A DNA stretch of 64,000 bases from Glaciozyma antarctica PI12 (lineage: Eukaryota > Basidiomycota > Microbotryomycetes > Kriegeriales > Camptobasidiaceae), in the NCBI GenBank assembly GCA_002917775.1, contig KZ627157.1:1031454-1095453 (forward strand). Direction: 5' to 3'. Position numbers and translations under genes: made by a program. Positions 57,056 to 64,000 of this stretch are shown one piece after another (the first letter of the stretch is position 1; each line of letters begins with the position of its first letter). Below the pieces are notes generated by a model. That model ran no database searches. It worked only from the letters and a program-made list of their open reading frames with translations, and was not told the origin of the DNA.

Positions 57056-58291
57056 CTACGAGCGACCAGCACTCTTGTTGTACTCCACTAACTCGTCAAA
57101 CTTGACCTGGCTTCCTCCGAAAATATCCAACGCACTGCATCAACTGCTCAGCGCGCCATCCTTCCTCACAAGCTGCGGGGGGAACTCACCTCCCGAAAGT
57201 CAGGTCGACCTTGCCGTTCGAAAGCTTATTGACAAGCTCGAGGTCCTCGATACCTGTGCACAGCGTCAGGCCACGAGTCGCCACAATCGAGAAGCGGGGA
57301 CGTACTTCGTGCTCCACCGGCGTACGTCGTAGGGATCTTGCACCACTCGCCGAGCTCTGCAGCCGAGTTAGCGAATGCGAATGGGTGAGGAGAGAGGGGA
57401 CGGACTGGCAACGAGCTTTGAGTCGATCCCTTGGCAGAGACCTTCGACGTCGGCGGCGTGGATGAGGAACTCGCTGCGAGATGGTCAGCGGTGCGAGGCG
57501 AGTGAGAGAGACGAGGACGAACCTGCAGTACTCGGATAGGAGTGCGATAGATTCTGTGCGGTAGTTTAGTCGCAGAACCCTGGAAGACGTAGGGAGAGAA
57601 CGAACCAGCATTCACGTCCATGTCGGTCAAGTCTTGCCAGCGGTTCATAGCGACGATCCAGCGGTCCCCGCGCTTCCGGCAGCTGCTTCTCGTCAGCGCG
57701 TACATGAGGTGGAGGGAGAGAGAGCGACATACCTAACATCCACGACCAGTCGGTCCTTCCCCACGCTCTCGGAAAGGCGCCGTAATCGCTCGAGGTCGAA
57801 CTTGGCGCCGGGGAAGAGGTAGGACGTTACAATCACCTGTCGTACAGAACGATAAGTACCTCTCCGAGAGGGATAAGGTGAAGAGCGCACCTTCTCCGCA
57901 CCGGCATCGAGCCACTCTTGCGCGTTCGCGTCCGTGATCCACCCGCCGAGGTGAAGACAGTCTGCGCCGAATATCAGCAGAGTTCTGAGAGAATACGCGT
58001 AGGAGCATACTAGGCCACGCTGCCAGGGCCTCCTTTGCCGCCTCGTCGTTCCCCGGACCCAGCTTGATGACATGACCTCCTCGCAGGTTGTTCGTCCGGT
58101 ACAGGTCGACGTAGTACGACGGAGGGTACCTGCGTCACCGTCGGCATTTAGTGGACGTCTAAGAAGAGCAGGAGAGCAGGGACGGACAAGGAAACAAAGT
58201 TGGTCTTGAGGGAGGAGGTGTCGAGAGTGCCGCCGACTATCTGCTTGACTTGACCGGCATGAAGGTCGATGCAGGGGCGGAAGAGGCTCAT
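57056..58291 (-). CDS. HIS6: ProFAR isomerase, histidine biosynthesis
   Basis: Fourth step of histidine biosynthesis: 5-ProFAR to PRFAR, an Amadori rearrangement on a TIM barrel. Start [20 protein letters not shown] with the N-terminal catalytic Asp; [100 protein letters not shown] with the second catalytic Asp; TTYAGGA; and [17 protein letters not shown]. It ends YNKSAGRS. Exon joins are in phase throughout. Divergent from the WD40 gene. Confidence 0.94.
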
Positions 58292-58688
58292 TTTTGGGGA
58301 GGTCGTTCTTTGGGTGGTTTGGCAGAGGTTCAGAAGGAGAGCAGAGCGAGACGCAAAAGAGGTTCAAGGCGACGGTCAGGCGGGGGCGCCGAATAAACAA
58401 GCTCAAATAAATTAAAATAATGGAGTAAATTGTTTTAAAGTCGGTCAGCGACAGCGCGTGGGCTGGCTCACTCTCCTCGGCTTCAGCGACAGAGGCGACG
58501 CGCTTGCTGCTCTTCTTCCTCCAAAACTTCAACGCCAACTCGCTTAATCAGTCGTAGGCTGTAACAGCACTCGCACTTGACCACCACAGGCGAGAACTCC
58601 CCTCGCCGCGCTCTTCTCACCGCGCCCCAAGTTCACCTCTCGGACGCGACCTCTCCATCCTCACTCTGCCCGCCTTCTCTTTTCAGCC
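58292..58688. promoter_or_regulatory. divergent promoter HIS6 / WD40 gene
   Basis: Contains an unusually AT-rich stretch for this window (about 58396-58440, aaataaattaaaataatgg). No GCN4-type site that I would defend was seen by eye. Confidence 0.4.
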
Positions 58689-60561
<1,873 letters not shown>

Positions 60562-60654
60562 TAGTCCTATGTTCCTCCTCCTGCTCTGTCCCCTCCGCAA
60601 AGCCGCTAGCGATACAGCAACCCCTCCTCCTTCGCGCGCCGCTCCCAAGCTCCC

Positions 60655-61031
60655 TCACTTCGTCTTGAGCGCAGGTGTAGCGAACGCATCCACCAGCGCC
60701 TGCACAACCTGGAACACCACTGCGTACCGCATCAGCTCCATTCCCCGCCCCCCAAACGAGCACGACGTACGAGGACCTCCAACAGCGAACGCGAGCACCC
60801 AGACGATCCACCGCGCGACAGGTGCCTTCTTGTCCTGCGAAGGTTGTGCGACGTGGAGCTTGGATTTCGTACCAATCTTCTTGGCGAACTGCTCGTTGCG
60901 CTTTCGGAGCTCACTGTGGGAAGGAGGTTAGAGGTGGAACGAGGAGGAGAGGGACGGGGGTACATGTGTCCGCCGGCCTGGGGAGCAGGATGTTAGTGGA
61001 GTCTTTGCGGGAGCTGGGAAGGAGGTACCAT
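60655..61031 (-). CDS. YSY6: RAMP4/SERP1/YSY6-type tail-anchored ER protein
   Basis: Small Sec61-associated ER protein. Spliced product of about 70 residues: MAGGHIELRKRNEQFAKKIG, TKSKLHVAQPSQDKKAPVAR, one membrane segment WIVWVLAFAVVGVVFQVVQA, then LVDAFATPALKTK. The E(L/I)RKRNxxF...KK...P(V/A) pattern followed by a single hydrophobic C-terminal helix is the family signature. The ATG is a 3-nt coding exon followed at once by an intron (60978-61028), and exon 2 is only 14 nt. Convergent with HAT2. Confidence 0.78.
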
Positions 61032-61324
61032 TGCTGTTTTGAGGTTGGGAGTGAGGGGAGGAGGAAGAGGAACGACACGTCGTCGCGTCCTATTAACTTT
61101 TGGTTTCCTTCCATCTCGCCCTCTCTCGCCGACTTGCGCACGGGACTGCTCTTAAACTGGAACGTGATACCTGCTTGGGGTCGGGGAGGCCGGCGAACGA
61201 GGGAAGAGGCCGGAGGGCCCACCTTGGCGCGCCTTCGCGTGAGGTTGGGCGAAGGAGGGAGCAGGCTACCCCGCCGTCTCGCAGAGCTACCCCGGTCGTC
61301 TGAGGACATCTGAACGCTGTTATT

Positions 61325-61879
61325 ATGGTCTGCTCGTCGCTCGCTCAGGCACCGGCCCTCTGCAGAGCCTCAACCAGGTCCTCTTTGCCGCCGACTCTTG
61401 CGCCGGTGATTCTGGCAGCTCGAAGCTACAGTTCACGGTTTACGAAGAAGGCTGTTGCACAGTTGCGCCGACTTCTGTTACGCACCAGCACCGGGGGAAC
61501 CAGCCTCCACCTGCCGGCTGCTCTGGCGCGTTCGCTCGACTCTTTGGGCCCTTACCTTCCTCCGAGGGGCCTGTTGTTGGTGCGAATCAAGGAGGAGAGG
61601 AGGCGCACTATGCCAATGAAGCCTTTGCACAAGAGAGCGAGAACAAATCACAGTCGCATTCCGCAAAAGTACCCAGTCCACGCCTCCTTCCCTTCCTCCC
61701 CGGGCTCAAATTCCTCCGAGCCTGTGAGACAATCAGCAGTGGCACTGAGAAACATGACGAAAAACGCACAGCTCGAACAGCGCCGGTGCGGGCCACACGA
61801 GGCGCTTCATCTCGCTCAGTCCACCAAGTTCTCCTCGTCCCTTTGGATCGCTCTCGCACCAGATTCTCCCTCATCATAA
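61325..61879 (+). CDS. possible mitochondrial protein (doubtful model)
   Basis: An ATG-started frame begins MVCSSLAQAPALCRASTRSS and reaches LAARSYSS, a classic presequence with an R-x-Y-S-S cleavage-like motif. It continues RFTKKAVAQLRRLLLRT. Beyond about residue 90 the frame loses protein character, probably because introns are unplaced, and it overlaps the 3' end of the convergent gene. A second, different frame is also open across the same region. I cannot name a family; coordinates give the open frame only. Confidence 0.25.
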   Translation: MVCSSLAQAPALCRASTRSSLPPTLAPVILAARSYSSRFTKKAVAQLRRLLLRTSTGGTSLHLPAALARSLDSLGPYLPPRGLLLVRIKEERRRTMPMKPLHKRARTNHSRIPQKYPVHASFPSSPGSNSSEPVRQSAVALRNMTKNAQLEQRRCGPHEALHLAQSTKFSSSLWIALAPDSPSS

Positions 61880-62995
61880 TCATCCCCGTACCTCATCCTC
61901 GCATGGACGCTCATCGATTGCGATTTTTGCGGCGGTTGCTCCAGCTCCATTCCTCCGATACTGAGGTCGAGAATTTGTCCGTGTTCGGTTGTGACGGCGA
62001 GAATCGACTGAGCAAGCATCTGCATGACCGGATACCCTAGAGAGGATTTTTAGCTGCGTGAATATGGCAAGATAGCGAAGGACAAACCTTCTTCGGGGTT
62101 TTGTTGATGAGAAGCTAAACGACCCGCGCGTCGTCTCGCGGATGCGCTTCTTCCACCACTGCAGCTCCGTGAGCGCGCCGATCTCAAGCTCGTTGATCTC
62201 AGTTCCAATAATCAAGACTCCACCATCGTCGAAAAAGGGTAGGAGCGAGCTCATGACGGGAGTGAGGAAGGCGTCGCCGCGCCTGCGAAGAACAAGTCAG
62301 CGAGGTTCCTCGCACATGCGGGAACGGGCATGCTCACCTGCATCACAGGATCATCCAGAGAGCGAAACAGCAGAATCCGTTGAGGGATCGACTGATGGTA
62401 TGGAGAAGCGCCGTGTCTGGATCCTCGGGGAACTGGTAAACCGACGACAACGGAGAGCAGGCTCCCTCCTCCAGAGGATCACAAAAACCCTCCCCGGTTC
62501 TGGAACGGTAATATGGTCCCTTCGAACGTCTCCAGTCAGCACCTTCTCCCACTCGAGGCGAGAAACGTGCGCACTCCATTCTCCTGCCTCAGCGCTTCCG
62601 AGGTGATGAGCTCCCGCGGCGCGACAGCCGGCAAAATCCTCTCCTCCTTCCCCGCGTCTCGAAGCGTGTAACAAAGCACCCTCTCCCTCGCCGCGTCGAT
62701 GACCTCCACGAGCTTGCCTCGCTGCCCGAGGCGAACTTCGAGATTCCTGTCGTCCGCCGCGTACGCCTCGAGCGCCTTGATGAGCTCCGAATCGTCAAGT
62801 TACTGGTTTGAAATCGTAGGCTCGACGGAAGGGAACGCAGATCGGGTGCAGAGCCGGACTGCTTCGAGTTGGGCGGGGACGAGCTCCGCGGGCTGCGTTG
62901 AGGGAGCTGCAAATCTAGGGCAGTCAGCTACGTTTGAGTGGGGCAGACAGCCTGCGCGGATGATACGTACGAGTATCTATCGCAGTGGTGGCCAT
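61816..62995 (-). CDS. unidentified protein, reading frame unresolved
   Basis: Candidate start MATTAIDT, then PSTQPAELVPAQLEAVRLCT, RSAFPSVEPTISNQ and an in-frame TAA (62800-62802). On the far side, in the same frame, LDDSELIKALEAYAADDRNL, EVRLGQRGKLVEVIDAARER, VLCYTLRDAGKEERILPAV and RELITSEALRQENGVRTFLA follow. Downstream exons give YQFPEDPDTALLHTISRSLN, GFCCFALWMILRGDAFLTPV (via a GTGATG donor), SSLLPFFDDGGVLIIGTEIN, ELEIGALTELQWWKKRIRET and, in another frame, MQMLAQSILAVTTEHGQILD with an acidic end. The TAA could sit in a 57-nt GT-AG intron that keeps frame. One more frame change near 62085 is unexplained. Clearly protein-coding in origin; family not recognised; may be decayed. Confidence 0.5.
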
Positions 62996-63125
62996 GAAGC
63001 GAGATTCGGGTGAGAAGTAAGAGGGAAAGAGAGAAAGCCGCGGATTCCGCGCGTCTTTAAGTTCCTCCCTTCCTCCCTTCCTTTCGCAACGAAACGAATA
63101 CAAGCAAAAAGTACTGATATTGCGC

Positions 63126-64000
63126 TTAAACTTCCAACCACGGGTCACTAAGAAGCTCCTGCACAGTCGCCCGCTTCGAGGGATCCACCTGCAAGCACCG
63201 CACGATAAACTTGGCCGCTCCCTCGACCTCGTCCTTCGGAATGCAATCATACGACGCCAAAATATCTTCCAACGACTCTCCCTTCCCCTTCTCCGGCTTC
63301 GCATCTGCTCCCCCAAAACTCATCAGCAAGAGCGAGTCACTTCGACCGAGCGAGAAGACGCACCGAGCAATCCCTCCGCCTTCATCCAGCGAACGAACTT
63401 CTCGGACGCTCCAGGTGGAGGGGTAGGGAAGCCCTTCGAGGAAGTTACGCGCAGCATCTTGCGGAAGAGAGGTGCGTTGGCACTGTCCCTGTCGACGACG
63501 AGGTCGTCCGCGAAGAGCGAGTCGCCCGTGAGGAGCTCAAAGACCTGCGAAAGAGGGTGAGCGAGCGTTCGCGGAAAAAAACTGAGTGGGGAAGAACGTA
63601 CGAGGCAGCCTACGGACCAGACGTCGAGAGCTTCGGGGTGCTTGTAGGCAGGGTCGAGGTAGCGCATGTTCGCGTCGGTCTCCTCGGGAGCGGTGGTGGA
63701 CCAGAATGCGTCCTCGTCGATGTGAGGTCCCCAGAGACGGTAGCAAGGTCCTTGGTCGATGTACTCGGCTGCGAAGCGAAGTTAGTTTGGAGCATCGCAC
63801 CGAGAGCGAGAAAGCGCACAGATCTTGAAATCGAAGAGCTTCACTTTGAGAGATGTAGGATCGGGCACGGTCGGCTTCAAAGCTGTAAAAAGCTCAGGTC
63901 AGCTCTGTCGGAGCTCCTTAGGGAGAGGGTACGCACCAGTGTTCGTCTCCAGCGCCTCCTCGGCAGTCGGAAGAGCGATTCGCACGCTGTCCGAACCGAG
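63126..64000 (-). CDS. SRPK-like protein kinase, 3' part only
   Basis: The C-terminal half of a kinase domain; the N-lobe and catalytic loop lie beyond the window. Visible: PDPTSLKVKLFDFKISEYID, where the metal-binding DFG is written DFK; then CYRLWGPHIDEDAFWST, ANMRYLDPAYKHPEALDVWS, VGCLVFELLTGDSLFADD, and after introns KFVRWMKAEGLL and SLEDILASYDCIPKDEVEGA. It ends FIVRCLQVDPSKRATVQELL SDPWLEV. The F-ELLTGD-LF segment and late DPSKRAT motif fit the SRPK-like kinases expanded in fungi. Lack of the DFG glycine may mean low or no activity. Confidence 0.75.

Overview
The window looks like nuclear DNA of a basidiomycete yeast, most likely a GC-rich red yeast of the Rhodotorula/Rhodosporidium type (Pucciniomycotina). 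This is inferred from gene content and architecture; no search was run. Genes are packed about every 2 kb on both strands. Most are cut by many introns of roughly 45-60 nt that start GTGCGT or GTGAGT, carry a CTGAC/CTAAC-like branch site just upstream of a CAG, and favour G/C at third codon positions. I found no transposon, LTR element, viral remnant, CRISPR array, rRNA or convincing tRNA.

Layout. 0-12.4 kb: end of an unknown gene, cytosolic/mitochondrial histidyl-tRNA synthetase (HTS1), VPS33, NEDD8-activating enzyme subunit UBA3, mRNA-export factor NXT1, a GRAM/VASt sterol-transfer protein and NOP10. 12.9-21.2 kb: a PX-domain AGC kinase, a TMEM14 protein, a probable mitochondrial protein and a zinc-independent MDR reductase. 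21.5-30.5 kb: osmosensor SHO1, helicase SPB4, histone H4, guanine deaminase and an ankyrin protein. 30.5-46.3 kb: condensin SMC4, a secreted heme-thiolate peroxidase, an RNF10-like E3 ligase, ER alpha-mannosidase and PIG-F/GPI11. 46.5-56 kb: indoleamine 2,3-dioxygenase, a WW protein, a coiled-coil protein, polyadenylation factor FIP1 and a Ser/Pro-rich protein. 56-64 kb: ATP23, HIS6, an RBBP4/HAT2 WD40 protein, a RAMP4/YSY6 protein, an unresolved gene and the 3' part of an SRPK-like kinase.

These are mostly unlinked housekeeping functions; I see no biosynthetic or defence cluster. Several neighbours share the ER/secretory route (mannosidase, GPI11, RAMP4, VPS33) or chromatin (H4, SMC4, HAT2), but nothing suggests co-regulation beyond short divergent promoters and closely convergent 3' ends.

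The most unusual content is at the level of gene structure. Short tandem duplications of 13 and 19 bp put the conserved C-terminal parts of UBA3 and SMC4 out of frame. Histone H4 carries a 25-bp-spaced direct repeat that rewrites the start of its central helix. The start codons of H4 and of indoleamine dioxygenase are split A|TG by an intron. A 5-nt microexon is predicted in the dioxygenase, and several introns use GC-AG ends. Whether the duplications are real or assembly errors cannot be decided from sequence alone.
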